A stretch of DNA of 64,000 nt from Acanthosepion pharaonis (GCA_903632075.3 CAHIKZ030003327.1:3816001-3880000), one strand, 5' to 3'; numbered from the stretch's first letter, positions 47,830-50,579 are shown. Numbers and translations: made by a program. Notes: a model not told the origin generated them from the letters alone.

Positions 47830-48352
47830 CAACTCTACTCTTATACCTCCTCTTAGTAATGAAATGATGGGCATTTCCTTCCCAGACTTTTGTTTAAGGT
47901 TGTGTTGAAAGGCAACATCTTGATTATATCCTTATTTTCACTTCTAGTCTGCTGTACAACCCATTAGTTGTTGCTGCTGTTGGAAGTCTTCAACTGATGT
48001 GATTTTTGTTATTTGGTAAAGCTCTTTGTAATTTTGTAGTGAGAAGAGCAATTTATAGTCTGAAGGATTGTCTTAAGATGATTCATTTGCCATTTTTAAT
48101 GAGATCTGAGAAAAAAACTATAGGTTTTTATCTGTCTTAATCTATTACTTATATATTTATTTTTTGGTAATTAATTACTTATGTTAATTATAAACTTGTC
48201 CTTTAATATTTCAGGATTGCAAACGTGCCGGTGTGTACAGATTGCTGAATGACCTTGCGTTCCACGACTTCCAGACTGAAATATGTACACTAAGCACGCT
48301 CCGTGAACGTTGGCGGGAACTCAACAAATTAGAAGATGGAGAGTTTGTGTAA
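731..48352 (+). CDS. PALD1: Paladin (PALD1), 3' 18 exons, N-terminus outside window
   Basis: Exons 731-907, 6238-6408, 9108-9271, 10679-10754, 12269-12408, 16755-16866, 18911-19012, 22786-22878, 26359-26484, 27762-27878, 30099-30272, 32135-32182, 35378-35527, 37085-37393, 42205-42285, 46643-46783, 47293-47445 and 48215-48352 all have AG/GT borders and join in frame to 823 residues plus stop. Introns are phase 0 except those after the third and fifth exons (phase 2). The protein shows the two-lobed paladin plan: PVYGIAQPN then LREEPVLFL in lobe 1, PLFGMAQPN then INLRNN in lobe 2, each lobe with one CX5R loop (FICHNGRERST near residue 214, FFCSNGIERST near residue 631) and a helical tail (ECYFYLICFNAYL, ERYIYLILFNGYL). 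Vertebrate paladin is a cytosolic phosphatase-like protein tied to receptor signalling and is proposed to be catalytically inactive or a lipid phosphatase. Here the usual His before the loop Cys is Ile or Phe. The first roughly 100 residues are missing. Identity is recalled from the family, not searched. Confidence 0.93.
1097..1148. repeat. (CA)n(TA)n microsatellite
   Basis: CA then TA dinucleotides directly abut the left terminal repeat of the Penelope-like element. Confidence 0.95.
1149..1303. repeat. PLE-1 terminal direct repeat, left copy
   Basis: Begins gaacaataaagaaatt and ends cttgctgttagc. Matches 4938-5103 with only a few differences (poly-T length, an ATT expansion, one A/G change). 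Penelope elements typically carry such pseudo-LTRs. Confidence 0.93.
1238..1285 (-). ncRNA. Hammerhead-like motif in PLE-1 left terminal repeat
   Basis: On the - strand: arm TTCCTC, core CCGATGA (consensus CUGANGA with C for U4), stem GGCC/GGTC, GAAA, palindromic CTAGTC cleavage region, then GAGGAA pairing fully with TTCCTC. Very short palindromic stem III is known from Penelope hammerheads, which act as dimers. The U4C change probably weakens cleavage. Confidence 0.55.
4938..5103. repeat. PLE-1 terminal direct repeat, right copy
   Basis: Same sequence and orientation as 1149-1303. The high identity between copies against heavily frameshifted internal ORFs suggests the repeats were copied together at insertion or homogenised. 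Confidence 0.93.
5038..5083 (-). ncRNA. Hammerhead-like motif in PLE-1 right terminal repeat
   Basis: Same motif as 1238-1285, with the same C at core position 4 and one change in the outer stem I arm. Confidence 0.55.
5105..5164. repeat. (TA)n microsatellite
   Basis: About 60 bp of TA directly follows the right PLE-1 terminal repeat. Confidence 0.97.
5857..6110. mobile_element. SINE body remnant
   Basis: The order of blocks (gggatgaatccaactcttctc, ggcaaccagacta, cagatcgcctac) follows the body of the intact SINE at 40822-41128, strongly diverged. The rest of 5165-6237 is AT-rich and unassigned. Confidence 0.45.
6238..6408 (+). CDS. PALD1: PALD1 exon, LREEP segment
   Basis: 57 codons between tcttcag and gtaaaa. 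Encodes ILLVNLREEPVLFLSGDE, the strand and turn that follow the GxxQP motif in paladin, then a helix ending IAIRKE. Confidence 0.92.
6409..7000. other. Intron 2, AT-rich, nothing recognised
   Basis: Long A/T-rich stretch with short imperfect repeats of attaatt. No ORF, RNA gene or element recognised. Confidence 0.5.
7001..7110 (+). pseudogene. 5S rRNA-derived sequence
   Basis: Follows animal 5S rRNA along its length: AGTCTTATGGC start, cgttaagcaatgttgagcc, ggtcagtacctcgatggg and a 3' end like aataccag..gctgct. About nine bases are missing after GGGTG. Either a 5S pseudogene or the head of a 5S-derived SINE. Confidence 0.75.
7111..8580. other. Intron 2 middle, no gene seen
   Basis: Mixed AT-rich sequence with poly-T runs at 8219-8241 and 8430-8448. 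No supported gene. Confidence 0.5.
8581..9107. repeat. T/C-rich low-complexity tract before PALD1 exon
   Basis: About 500 bp dominated by T and C with scattered CATT, leading into the acceptor tcaacag at 9107. Includes two tandem units of poly-T plus acatccatctccttcgttc at about 8693-8778. It may act as an extended polypyrimidine tract. Confidence 0.8.
9108..9271 (+). CDS. PALD1: PALD1 exon, ends phase 2
   Basis: 54 codons plus 2 nt between tcaacag and gtaagg. Encodes the VLNHAAMEESSKFCFYNSL to YQNL stretch. The split codon (AA|A, Lys) is completed by the exon at 10679. A 500-bp T/C-rich run precedes the acceptor. Confidence 0.9.
9748..9851 (+). pseudogene. 5S rRNA-derived sequence, head of composite repeat
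   Basis: gacttatagccatatcacg, aagcctggtcagtacttaga, tgggtaaccacttagga and taccaggtg follow 5S rRNA. The internal GTTAAGCAACGTC block is shortened. A tRNA-like repeat starts within a few bases. Confidence 0.75.
9855..10085 (+). mobile_element. Diverged tRNA-derived SINE
   Basis: tgcgggtggtgtaatggata and gagttccaattcc correspond to the A-box and B-box region of the SINE at 40822. The body continues ttcacttacacac, aaagatatttatcca. It lies directly behind the 5S-like block. Confidence 0.65.
10086..10678. other. Intron 3 remainder
   Basis: AT-rich, with poly-T at about 10468-10489. Nothing recognised. Confidence 0.5.
10679..10754 (+). CDS. PALD1: PALD1 exon, short
   Basis: 76 nt between ttttgtag and gtaagt. 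Encodes CKRVCLPLYGAPTEKQFDDF, matching the RLPLP segment followed by the helix that leads to the first CX5R loop in paladins. Confidence 0.9.
10839..11090 (-). mobile_element. Family-1 hammerhead-type dispersed repeat
   Basis: The - strand copy contains CTGAAGAAG, GCCGAAACGTT and the conserved tail gatgaggacaa...ctcat, ending at the tctgtccatatttct border. The hammerhead core letters CTGAAGA and GAAAC are intact, but stem II pairing is weak. Confidence 0.75.
11335..11410 (+). mobile_element. LINE tail fragment
   Basis: gaacagagcatgtgagaaat then gaggaagttttaaggaaat matches the LINE-B tails at 42800-43225 and 33185-33560 (the WTEHVSNEEVLRE region). The remainder of 11411-12268 shows nothing recognised. 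Confidence 0.6.
12269..12408 (+). CDS. PALD1: PALD1 exon with first CX5R loop
   Basis: 46 codons plus 2 nt between tttcctag and gtaggc. Contains FICHNGRERST: Cys, Gly at +3, Arg at +6 and Ser at +7, the phosphatase P-loop layout but with Ile in place of the usual His before Cys. The helix LAMIMSGLMYGH follows. Ends in phase 2. Confidence 0.93.
12447..13147. mobile_element. Fold-back element (AT-rich, long inverted ends)
   Basis: Outer ends pair: gacagtttttctcttgacca on the left against the complement of caggagaaaaactgttg on the right, continuing imperfectly for about 100 bp. No ORF. The termini resemble those at 35881 and 46170, so it is probably an older member of that family. Starts 39 bp after a PALD1 donor. 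Confidence 0.6.
13567..13644. repeat. (CA)n and (TG)n microsatellites
   Basis: About 25 bp of CA and 25 bp of TG separated by a short spacer, able to pair with each other. Confidence 0.9.
13735..13834 (+). mobile_element. Family-5 hammerhead unit, degenerate, with (TA)n
   Basis: ccagggtcacaaactcacat then caatgcaactaaatatata matches the unit at 36605-36680, but the CTGAAGA core has become agacaaagga. The (TA)n follows directly, as in the other copy. Confidence 0.65.
14045..14122. repeat. Short minisatellite
   Basis: Four to five imperfect units of about 15-17 bp around agacacacaaacac. Confidence 0.8.
14278..14385 (-). mobile_element. Family-2 hammerhead-type unit, degenerate
   Basis: The - strand reads GGCCTGACGATTACGTC, then GGAAC in place of GAAAC, then GACGCCTC. 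The second core block is broken, so cleavage is not expected. A short (TA)n follows. Confidence 0.65.
14440..15110. repeat. T-rich imperfect direct repeats
   Basis: The segments around 14430-14560 and 14990-15110 share gggttaatttattttact and a tttattcttttc.gtttt stretch, i.e. a roughly 560-bp imperfect duplication. Long T/A low-complexity in between. No coding content accepted. Confidence 0.6.
15289..15475 (+). mobile_element. LINE-A 3' end fragment
   Basis: ccctgatcactacaatccta then acctgttcaagtct and ccttgggccttgtacagggt match the LINE 3' ends at 21390-21790 and 50580-51145. Confidence 0.65.
16085..16330. repeat. Duplicated intron segment, copy 1
   Basis: aggtgctagctacaacacca, tggatcttggaacagcaata and ccttgctgccgga recur at 18545-18770. 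Each copy lies a few hundred bases before a PALD1 exon. Confidence 0.7.
16755..16866 (+). CDS. PALD1: PALD1 exon, LPDG motif lobe 1
   Basis: 112 nt between ttttccag and gtaagt. Carries FNVIKMLIAQLPDGLIVKHQ, equivalent to the VVQLLPDGHRVKKEV helix-turn of paladin lobe 2. The same motif recurs at 46643, which shows the internal repeat. Confidence 0.92.
17228..17540. repeat. TA-based minisatellite
   Basis: Five to six units of (TA)n plus ttcacatatttgtgtc, about 40-50 bp each, with variable TA length and one CT-rich interruption near 17455. Confidence 0.95.
17705..17787 (-). pseudogene. Class II tRNA-like sequence (Ser/Leu type)
   Basis: The - strand has GTGGCCGAGTCGGTTAAGGC (A-box and D-arm), a 5-bp anticodon stem CGTCA/TGACG, a long variable arm and a GCAGGTTCGAATCCTGT T-arm (B-box). 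The acceptor stem pairs in only about 4 of 7 positions and the anticodon loop lacks T33, so a working tRNA is unlikely. A hairpin abuts its 5' side. Confidence 0.65.
17788..17833. repeat. Perfect 15-bp hairpin beside tRNA-like sequence
   Basis: Arms gtaggcaaggtcgaa (17788-17802) and ttcgaccttgcctac (17819-17833), with a 16-nt loop. Confidence 0.95.
17858..17960. repeat. (TA)n array
   Basis: Interrupted TA array. Left flank of the family-2 unit at 17961. Confidence 0.95.
17961..18104 (-). mobile_element. Family-2 hammerhead unit between two TA arrays
   Basis: The - strand reads GGCCTGACGATTGCATC then GCAAC (GAAAC mutated), ACTGTCGCCTC, and continues to aagatgtgctata. The roughly 145-bp unit is bounded on both sides by (TA)n. 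Confidence 0.8.
18105..18139. repeat. (TA)n array
   Basis: Right flank of the family-2 unit. Confidence 0.95.
18545..18770. repeat. Duplicated intron segment, copy 2
   Basis: Diverged copy of 16085-16330. Shared blocks include aggtgctaccacccca, ctcctcaaaacctccaatct and tttgctgccaga. Confidence 0.65.
18911..19012 (+). CDS. PALD1: PALD1 exon
   Basis: 34 codons between tttcttag and gtaatt. Encodes VDSLIDEFKDMYSLRKEIF, continuing the xKxxVDxxID helix. The gtaatt donor is weaker than those of the other introns. Confidence 0.9.
19380..19670 (-). mobile_element. Family-1 hammerhead repeat, best-preserved core
   Basis: The - strand reads ACCACCTGAAGAAGGCC, GGAGCGTAAAAT, GGCCGAAACGTTGTAA: CUGAAGA and GAAAC intact, GGCC/GGCC stem II, palindromic ACGT stem III. 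The right part (19600-19670) has a B-box-like GTGAGTTCAATACC on the - strand, suggesting a tRNA-derived head. Confidence 0.8.
19671..19815 (+). mobile_element. Family-1 hammerhead repeat, inverted partner
   Basis: + strand copy with ccacctgaagaaggctaga and a broken CAAAAC in place of GAAAC. Head to head with the copy at 19380-19670. Confidence 0.8.
19830..19862. repeat. (TTA)n microsatellite
   Basis: Imperfect tta/att repeat. A second array lies at 20173-20199. Confidence 0.9.
20200..21380. other. Intron 7 middle, no gene seen
   Basis: Moderate-complexity AT-rich DNA with CT-rich patches. No family recognised. Confidence 0.4.
21390..21790 (+). mobile_element. LINE-A reverse transcriptase C-terminus and 3' end
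   Basis: A short reading frame has TIAIWNRLPRGCF and NLNLVKLSINHYL. This is the typical tail (LWNxLP...F...YNLNLFKSRVNRHL) of a CR1/Jockey-like non-LTR element. The 3' tail matches 50950-51145. Confidence 0.75.
21830..22785. other. Intron 7 end, unassigned
   Basis: 21830-22160 is less AT-rich and could be an unclassified insertion. The rest is AT-rich. No gene supported. Confidence 0.35.
22786..22878 (+). CDS. PALD1: PALD1 exon, end of lobe 1
   Basis: 31 codons between tttttcag and gtaagt. Encodes a basic stretch then ECYFYLICFNAYLAEQ, the paladin ERYFYLILFNYYL helix. A 1.2-kb polypyrimidine tract starts about 10 nt past the donor. Confidence 0.92.
22888..24083. repeat. 1.2-kb polypyrimidine (TTTCTTC) tract
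   Basis: Almost pure T/C on the + strand, built from variable ttctttctttttt units, starting about 10 nt past the donor at 22879. Frames through it appear open only because of composition and are not genes. Homopurine-homopyrimidine mirror repeats can form H-DNA. Confidence 0.97.
24231..24287 (-). ncRNA. Weak hammerhead-like sequence
   Basis: The - strand has CTGAAGAAGGTC then GGTGAAACAC with about 18 nt between, the same spacing idea as family 1, but no stem I pairing is visible. Confidence 0.25.
24695..25045 (+). mobile_element. Unclassified dispersed repeat U, copy 1
   Basis: ctacagaatcacaaagaacc, aaagagcaataacagtta and tgtttccttataaggaaac recur in order at 29715-30020 and 58460-58800. 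A partial extra end lies at 25127-25160. No coding capacity. Confidence 0.75.
25161..26358. other. Intron 8 end, unassigned
   Basis: AT-rich DNA with short frames on both strands but no recognised domain or repeat family. Confidence 0.4.
26359..26484 (+). CDS. PALD1: PALD1 exon
   Basis: 42 codons between tcatgcag and gtaagt. Encodes FYLSFTSWMLQRPTLYRLQ, matching the FxLSFxxWLxxxPELYRL segment between the two paladin lobes. Confidence 0.92.
26491..26523. repeat. (TA)n(TG)n array
   Basis: Directly after the donor at 26485. Confidence 0.9.
26869..26925. repeat. (TG)n(TA)n array
   Basis: Short TG run passing into about 45 bp of TA. Confidence 0.95.
27440..27560 (-). mobile_element. LINE-A 3' end fragment
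   Basis: The complement of ctgtacaaggcccaagagcc and aacatgttaagattgtagca matches the LINE-A 3' ends on the + strand at 51000-51140. Confidence 0.65.
27762..27878 (+). CDS. PALD1: PALD1 exon, start of lobe 2
   Basis: 39 codons between atcttgtag and gtaagt. Contains MEGLPLFGMAQPNQN, the second-lobe copy of the motif found at 731-907. Confidence 0.92.
27900..29030. other. Intron 10 left part, no gene seen
   Basis: AT-rich with a small (TA)n at 28075-28097. No family recognised. Confidence 0.45.
29033..29410. mobile_element. Cluster of three degenerate family-1 copies
   Basis: Two - strand copies start at 29033 and 29150 (tctgaaatgaggta and tcctgagatgaggta). A + strand fragment follows at about 29311-29410 (tggaattagaacaatcta then acctgaagtagg). 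All have lost GAAAC (CAAAAC here). Confidence 0.7.
29715..30020 (+). mobile_element. Unclassified dispersed repeat U, copy 2
   Basis: Same block order as 24695-25045, ending atgtttcctttatggaaacg and gctaatcttaccatt. Confidence 0.7.
30099..30272 (+). CDS. PALD1: PALD1 exon
   Basis: 58 codons between atttgcag and gtaaac. Encodes HVFFINLRNNLCTFIKNE, the lobe-2 counterpart of the LREEPVLF strand in lobe 1. Confidence 0.92.
30620..30930 (-). mobile_element. LINE-A reverse transcriptase thumb fragment
   Basis: The - strand frame reads HFEYCCNIWSSAPVAYLEIL then DKIQRRICNIIGPDL, the LEYCSHVW..AP...LLDKVQKR segment of CR1/Jockey-like RTs. Confidence 0.75.
30931..32134. other. Intron 11 remainder
   Basis: AT-rich to 31550. 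A (TA)n/poly-T at about 31590-31625 opens a GC-richer 280-bp block (31626-31905), probably an inserted repeat. Poly-T runs follow at 31978 and 32021. Confidence 0.4.
32135..32182 (+). CDS. PALD1: PALD1 48-nt exon
   Basis: 16 codons (DIESSLSASITQMPIM) between ccattttag and gtaagt. It lies between introns of 1.9 and 3.2 kb and is easy to miss. The phase is 0-0 and it fits the polar segment before the QLE...L helix of paladins. Support is the splice borders and frame, not recognisable conservation. Confidence 0.8.
32838..33065 (+). mobile_element. LINE-B 3' end, tandem duplicate
   Basis: Two successive copies (32838-32945 and 32962-33062) of gcaaaa.agggagggagag...aaaaagacaaac...gtggagagccatgat, matching the tail at 43125-43200. 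Confidence 0.65.
33185..33560 (-). mobile_element. LINE-B tail
   Basis: The - strand frame contains EATEMWFYRRILSISWTEHV then SNEEVLREIE, the C-terminal region (RR.LRISW..HVSNEEVL) common to a class of endonuclease-RT LINEs. Confidence 0.8.
33586..33800 (-). mobile_element. Family-1 hammerhead repeat with compensated stem
   Basis: The - strand reads CATCTGAGGAAGGCC, GGAGAGCAAAAT, GCCTGAAACGTTGTGA. CUGAGGA and GAAAC are intact, and AGGC/GCCT pairs directly against the core. Confidence 0.75.
34184..34510 (-). mobile_element. PLE-2-type reverse transcriptase fragment
   Basis: The - strand frame contains QMVSLDVVSLFTKVPTEEAL and SFRLxxDP-like PPSCFLVDIID, the palm start of Penelope RTs. Nearly identical to 39340-39655, and both are followed by (TA)n and a family-2 unit. 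Confidence 0.85.
34511..34541. repeat. (TA)n array
   Basis: Between the PLE-2 fragment and the family-2 unit. Confidence 0.95.
34542..34690 (-). mobile_element. Family-2 hammerhead unit
   Basis: The - strand reads GGCCTGACAATTGCATA, ATCATGAAACAGACTGTCGCC. GAAAC and GTC are intact, but CUGACGA has become CUGACAA, so activity is doubtful. Lies between two TA arrays. Confidence 0.8.
34709..34775. repeat. (TA)n(CA)n array
   Basis: About 30 bp of TA then 22 bp of CA, followed by short TA runs. Confidence 0.95.
34787..34883. repeat. Family-2 fold-back pair
   Basis: Arms of about 29 bp (aagtgaacatagaagtcaac...cttagagg and its complement) face each other around tgattgcatctagcatgaaa. A fused head-to-head family-2 pair in which CUGACGA of the inner copy is missing. 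Confidence 0.85.
34965..35165 (-). mobile_element. tRNA-derived SINE remnant
   Basis: The - strand has an AGGTTCAAATTCC B-box and body blocks gcctttggaaaaggcaagaa and agccagtctagggtaagaac. Confidence 0.65.
35378..35527 (+). CDS. PALD1: PALD1 exon
   Basis: 50 codons between atttcag and gtaagt. Encodes MVFTTKEVFQMAEEKFHN then YFRVPLPSDYAV, matching the TMQEVF...Y.RIPMPDF segment of vertebrate paladin. Confidence 0.92.
35881..36465. mobile_element. Fold-back element, copy A
   Basis: Starts GAGTGTCAAAAGGA, then tttttcccttgacactgcta and ttatttttaactacc. The right end carries the inverted counterpart but breaks off in poly-T near 36465. The interior is AT-rich with no ORF. Matches 45600-46170. 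Confidence 0.75.
36605..36680 (+). mobile_element. Family-5 hammerhead unit beside (TA)n
   Basis: Short unit holding the ribozyme at 36611-36654 and ending in caatccaaccaaatatata. A second, degenerate copy is at 13735-13834. Confidence 0.8.
36611..36654 (+). ncRNA. Hammerhead ribozyme, near-complete match
   Basis: Stem I gtttgt (36611-36616) pairs perfectly with acaaac (36649-36654). Core CTGAAGA is 36617-36623. Stem II has cgc/gcg around loop aaaa. GAAA is 36636-36639. Stem III accc/gggt has one loop base. The GTC cleavage triplet ends at 36648. Every invariant core base is present, and the only oddity is a U-U pair at the base of stem II. The 1-nt stem III loop means it may act best as a dimer. 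Confidence 0.75.
37085..37393 (+). CDS. PALD1: PALD1 exon with second CX5R loop and Ser-rich insert
   Basis: 103 codons between taaacag and gtaagt, the longest coding exon here. Begins VLDDLMGMLTDAE, then about 50 Ser/Asn/Arg-rich residues, then YCFFCSNGIERSTFAMAAS. The loop is CX5R with Gly at Cys+3, and Phe replaces the usual His. Vertebrate paladin goes from helix to loop with almost no linker at this point, so the Ser-rich part is an expansion in this lineage. Confidence 0.92.
37829..38130 (-). mobile_element. Family-1 repeat, 3' end next to PLE-2
   Basis: The - strand reads CCACCTGAAGAAGGCC then GGCCAACACG (GAAAC broken). The right part has the tRNA-like B-box GTGAGTTCAATACC. It directly abuts the coding debris of PLE-2. 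Confidence 0.7.
38131..39659 (-). mobile_element. Penelope-like element PLE-2, 5'-truncated and frameshifted
   Basis: The - strand order is MVSLDVVSLFTKVPTEEA (about 39440), an LAMGLPLSPAV-like palm box in a shifted frame (about 39220), then the GIY-YIG region and its C-terminus KSGMADHIWREKGDHHLLW with KLKESAHMLGH (about 38480-38300). That tail is standard for Penelope nucleases. At least four frameshifts. The right end stops at a TA array. Confidence 0.88.
39660..39717. repeat. (TA)n array
   Basis: Between PLE-2 and the family-2 pair. Confidence 0.97.
39718..39783 (-). mobile_element. Family-2 unit, left arm of inverted pair
   Basis: The - strand reads GGCCTGATGATTATGTC then CAAAC. CUGAUGA is perfect, but GAAAC is lost. 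Confidence 0.8.
39796..39837 (+). ncRNA. Hammerhead ribozyme motif with intact core
   Basis: Stem I ggc (39798-39800) pairs with gcc (39834-39836). Core CTGACGA is 39801-39807. Stem II tgc/gca has loop atata. GAAA is 39821-39824. Stem III aca/tgt. Cleavage is expected after GTC at 39833. All invariant positions are present. Stem I is short. Confidence 0.65.
39796..39935 (+). mobile_element. Family-2 unit, right arm, core intact
   Basis: Full-length unit from gtggcctgacgattgcat to the cacaccttaagagtaat border, followed by (TA)n (39933-39971). Confidence 0.85.
39972..40090 (-). mobile_element. Family-3 unit, truncated, between TA arrays
   Basis: The - strand gtgagtcatgttactggtga and gggataatatgtaca match 47693-47760. 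The CTGAAGA part is replaced by TA repeat. Confidence 0.7.
40341..40373. repeat. (TA)n array
   Basis: About 33 bp of TA. Confidence 0.95.
40505..40790 (+). pseudogene. Mariner/Tc1-like transposase fragment
   Basis: The frame reads ARSSNTYISECLGINLGTVQ then RIQKELHESNGDYEG, a helix-turn-helix of the kind at the N-terminus of mariner-type transposases, then jumps to RNRLNADTYIHLLETIFNQW, which belongs to the DDE half. The centre is deleted. A SINE sits just downstream. Confidence 0.7.
40822..41128 (+). mobile_element. tRNA-derived SINE with perfect target duplication
   Basis: ggcgcagtggagtaatgg (A-box region) and gggttcgaattcc (B-box) open a 307-bp unit with no long poly-A end. The 12-bp direct repeat tggtattattag at 40810-40821 and 41129-41140 is an exact target-site duplication, so the insertion is fairly young. 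Best-preserved SINE in the window. Confidence 0.9.
41183..42204. other. Intron 14 right end, unassigned
   Basis: Poly-T at 41198-41220, then moderate-complexity DNA with short frames. Repeated words (gattgatgcaacacaatctt) recur near 51405, suggesting an unidentified LINE. No gene supported. Confidence 0.4.
42205..42285 (+). CDS. PALD1: PALD1 exon
   Basis: 27 codons between tttccag and gtaagt. Encodes GYPPGTRPGEQERVSIANAE then YTMGKFL, matching the FPEVGEEE...F..GEF segment of vertebrate paladin. Confidence 0.9.
42585..42680 (-). mobile_element. LINE-A 3' end fragment
   Basis: ctctgtacaaggccaaagag and gaacaggttaagattgtaga are the reverse of the 51000-51140 tail. Confidence 0.65.
42800..43225 (+). 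mobile_element. LINE-B C-terminal tail
   Basis: + strand counterpart of 33185-33560: reads YASECSTISSQMKRRPEAT, then gagcaatgaggaagttttaa and gctatgattgcccaca, with several frameshifts. Confidence 0.75.
43553..43990. mobile_element. Family-1 cluster: two minus copies and one plus copy
   Basis: - strand copies start at about 43553 (cut at 43643) and 43665. A + strand copy runs 43838-43990 into (TG)n(TA)n. Core blocks are partly mutated (CTGAGAA, CCAAAAA). The last two copies form an inverted pair. Confidence 0.8.
43989..44042. repeat. (TG)n(TA)n array
   Basis: About 20 bp of TG followed by 32 bp of TA, directly after a family-1 copy. Confidence 0.95.
44050..45600. other. Intron 15 middle, no gene seen
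   Basis: AT-rich with a short (TA)n at 44327-44343. A 90-codon frame at 44584 (HMCDEMTQNCTM) has no recognised domain and is probably repeat-derived. Confidence 0.4.
45605..46170. mobile_element. Fold-back element, copy B
   Basis: The right terminus is the complement of TGAGTGTCAAAAGGA, followed inward by ccactattattttaactacc; copy A starts the same way on the left. Internal inverted arms (ggcaatgtttattg...taataaaacctaaaca) pair over about 95 bp. The left outer end is missing. Confidence 0.75.
46643..46783 (+). CDS. PALD1: PALD1 exon, LPDG motif lobe 2
   Basis: 47 codons between ttctttag and gtaaat. Contains ILPDGYQVKREVD and HFHLREMILVTY, which track the vertebrate LLPDGHRVKKEVD and HYHLREIIICTY almost residue for residue. 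The best-conserved exon in the window. Confidence 0.95.
47045..47150 (-). mobile_element. Family-1 fragment
   Basis: gtcgatatttctgagatgag, then a shortened middle and cacaatatttcagtcattat. Truncated before CTGAAGA. Confidence 0.65.
47293..47445 (+). CDS. PALD1: PALD1 exon, C-terminal helix
   Basis: 51 codons between attattccag and gtgggt. Contains LLLLERYIYLILFNGYLHTE, the paladin C-terminal helix, and FRQWMEK. Confidence 0.95.
47655..47802 (+). mobile_element. Family-3 unit between CA/TA and TA arrays
   Basis: Contains the motif at 47664-47704, then gctactggtgagggataata and ttatattacattgagt. Matches the complement of 39972-40090. (TA)n follows at 47802-47830. Confidence 0.75.
47664..47704 (+). 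ncRNA. Hammerhead ribozyme motif with intact core
   Basis: Stem I gcat (47664-47667) pairs with atgc (47701-47704), with further ttacca/tggtga pairing outside a bulge. CTGAAGA is 47668-47674. GAAA is 47688-47691. Stem III act/agt. Cleavage is expected after GTC at 47700. Stem II is weak. Confidence 0.6.
48215..48352 (+). CDS. PALD1: PALD1 terminal coding exon
   Basis: 45 codons plus TAA after atttcag. Encodes AGVYRLLNDLAFHDF and LRERWRELN, matching the vertebrate C-terminal AGIYEILNELGF and LRYRWQEQ segments. Confidence 0.94.
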   Translation, partial: DCKRAGVYRLLNDLAFHDFQTEICTLSTLRERWRELNKLEDGEFV

Positions 48353-49368
48353 AAGACTTTCTTCAACATTATTTTTTCTTTGCTGTTCATTTCCATCTGA
48401 TTTCATCCTTTACTGTAAAGTCTTTACAATGGAGAAACCTGGCAGACCCAAGACACGAAGACGCTTAAACTCCTATTGGAATATATTCTGCCACCTGGAC
48501 TGGAAAAATTGGACTCATTCGGAACTTATTCTGGCCAGCAAAGATCCTAATAACTGTGTTGCCTTTTGTATATTAACTCATTATCTGAGGCTTTTTACCA
48601 TTTTTTTTTCCTTTCCTCTTCAAAATGGATTTGCAGGTAAATTGATTTGACGAGTCATCCATTGGAAATCAAAGGACTGAGACTGGTCATGACAGGTCAA
48701 ATAGACAATAATTTACTAATCAACAAATAGACGTCATTGGGGGTGGGGGTTGTATGAAGTTGCAAGATATGGGGTGGAAATTATTGGAATTTGGATTGAG
48801 TCATTTTTCTCCAACATTTTATACTTTTTTTTCATATATGTACTTTTCATTAATTAATAAATTGTCTGAATATCATTGTTTCACAACTTAGTTTTGTTGT
48901 TAATATACAATATATTGCTGTTAATAATTTGCTTGCTGATTTATTTATTTTTTTGTGGTTATTGTGTGGTACAATGAACCACCACCTGAACACACACGTA
49001 AAATCAAGTGTGTTAGGTGTTTTTTATGTCCAGAAGAAAGTTTTTTGAAGTAGCATTTAAATTTGATGGAAAATTCGGAAGGATTTTAAAAGAATTTCTT
49101 TCTCTATTTGCATTTCATATTTTCAGTTGATTTATTCTTCATCCGTCTTTTTTTGTTTATGTTTTTAAGTAAAAATGCTAGAAATAGAATTATTAGATTT
49201 TTTTAAATCTATAAATCATTACTTCAGATGAACCATTTAATTTTAGGAAAACAAGATTTTAAATTAAAGAACTTTTTTCATTTTAAAATACATCCTCTGT
49301 ATTTGAAGAAATGAAAAACCTCAGAGCACTTGAGCCAGCTTTATTCTATCTATATATCTAATAATAAA
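48353..49368 (+). promoter_or_regulatory. PALD1 3' UTR region with poly(A) signal candidates
   Basis: Unique-looking T-rich sequence directly follows the stop. AATAAA occurs at 48856-48861 and again near 49363. Either could end the transcript; RNA 3' ends would decide. Confidence 0.45.
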
Positions 49369-49720
49369 ATACAGATAACCTAAACATATTGTTTTAATTC
49401 ACAACTCTTTAGTTTCGTGTTGACTGTAATCTTCAGGCAGTATGACAGTCAAAATTATCCAGCACAAAAATTTTATTAGAAACAACAGTACTGGATTTAG
49501 AGCTAAAGAGATCAGTTAGAAAAAAATCCAACCCAATCCATAAGATGTTTAGCATGTGCGAGAGGAGTTTCCCCTATGATGGTCTAAAGAGCAGTGAAAA
49601 AAGACTCGAAAATGAAATTGTACATGAAACCAGTGAGGCACTTTGCTATTCCAGGACAAAAAGTTAGAAGATTAGAGAGGGGGCGAAGATCATCTTGAAT
49701 AAGTTGGAAAATGATCCTGG

Positions 49721-49767
<47 letters not shown>

Positions 49768-50229
49768 AACTTTATTTCAATACATCATGAGTTTCCTATC
49801 CTTAGCTATGATTAATTAATGAACATGTCATTTTTGTTAATGATTGATTTCATCCTGATTCTTCTTGCTCAAAGTAGAGTGCAATAATGTTATAAAAACC
49901 TTGGAGAATTCCAGTAAGATATCTTTAATCATTTCTAAGATACAACGGTTCAAAGGTTAATCTAACAAATGGACAATTTTGCTGTTACACCTGGTATATG
50001 ATAAAATAAACAAAAAAATAGGTAACATATCTCAATCAAACAGGTTTTACTTTTATTAAGGCTTTGTCAGAGATCAAGATAGAAATGAAAAAAGCAGAGA
50101 CACACAGAGGACTGGTATGTTATGATTTTTGGTTTGTTCTTATTGGTCAGTTACGTGTCATGTGTATTAATGCAATAGATAATATATAAATATGTGTGAG
50201 GAACATTTTGGATGTTAAAGAGTGTAAAA
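49369..50229. other. Intergenic, unassigned
   Basis: AT-rich sequence downstream of PALD1. No gene or known repeat beyond the TA array. Confidence 0.45.
49725..49765. repeat. (TA)n array
   Basis: About 40 bp of TA in intergenic DNA. Confidence 0.95.
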
Positions 50230-50283
50230 GTGTATGTAAAGAAACACTTGCTTGTCTAGGTACAAGTGTTTCTTTACATACAC
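50230..50283. repeat. Perfect 21-bp hairpin
   Basis: Arms gtgtatgtaaagaaacactt+g (50230-50250) and its exact complement (50263-50283) around loop cttgtctaggta. Confidence 0.95.
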
Positions 50284-50579
50284 ACCCATACACTATTACA
50301 GTGGTTAAGAATCGCTGAATAAAATATATAAGTGTTATATATCTGAGATTATTTCTCTTGTAATTATTAATGATAATGTTACAATTTCATTTGGACCTCC
50401 TCCACCATTTCTCAAGATTCTAGATTCCCCAATGGAAATTAATATAATTATGTCTGACTCCAAATTGAAACCCTAAACTAGTTTGCAGACACTGCATCTT
50501 TTTTTCTTCTCCCAAAGTTCCATCTTCAATGCCATCAGGCCATTTATGGATAATAAAAAATGGAGTAATTTGAATATGT

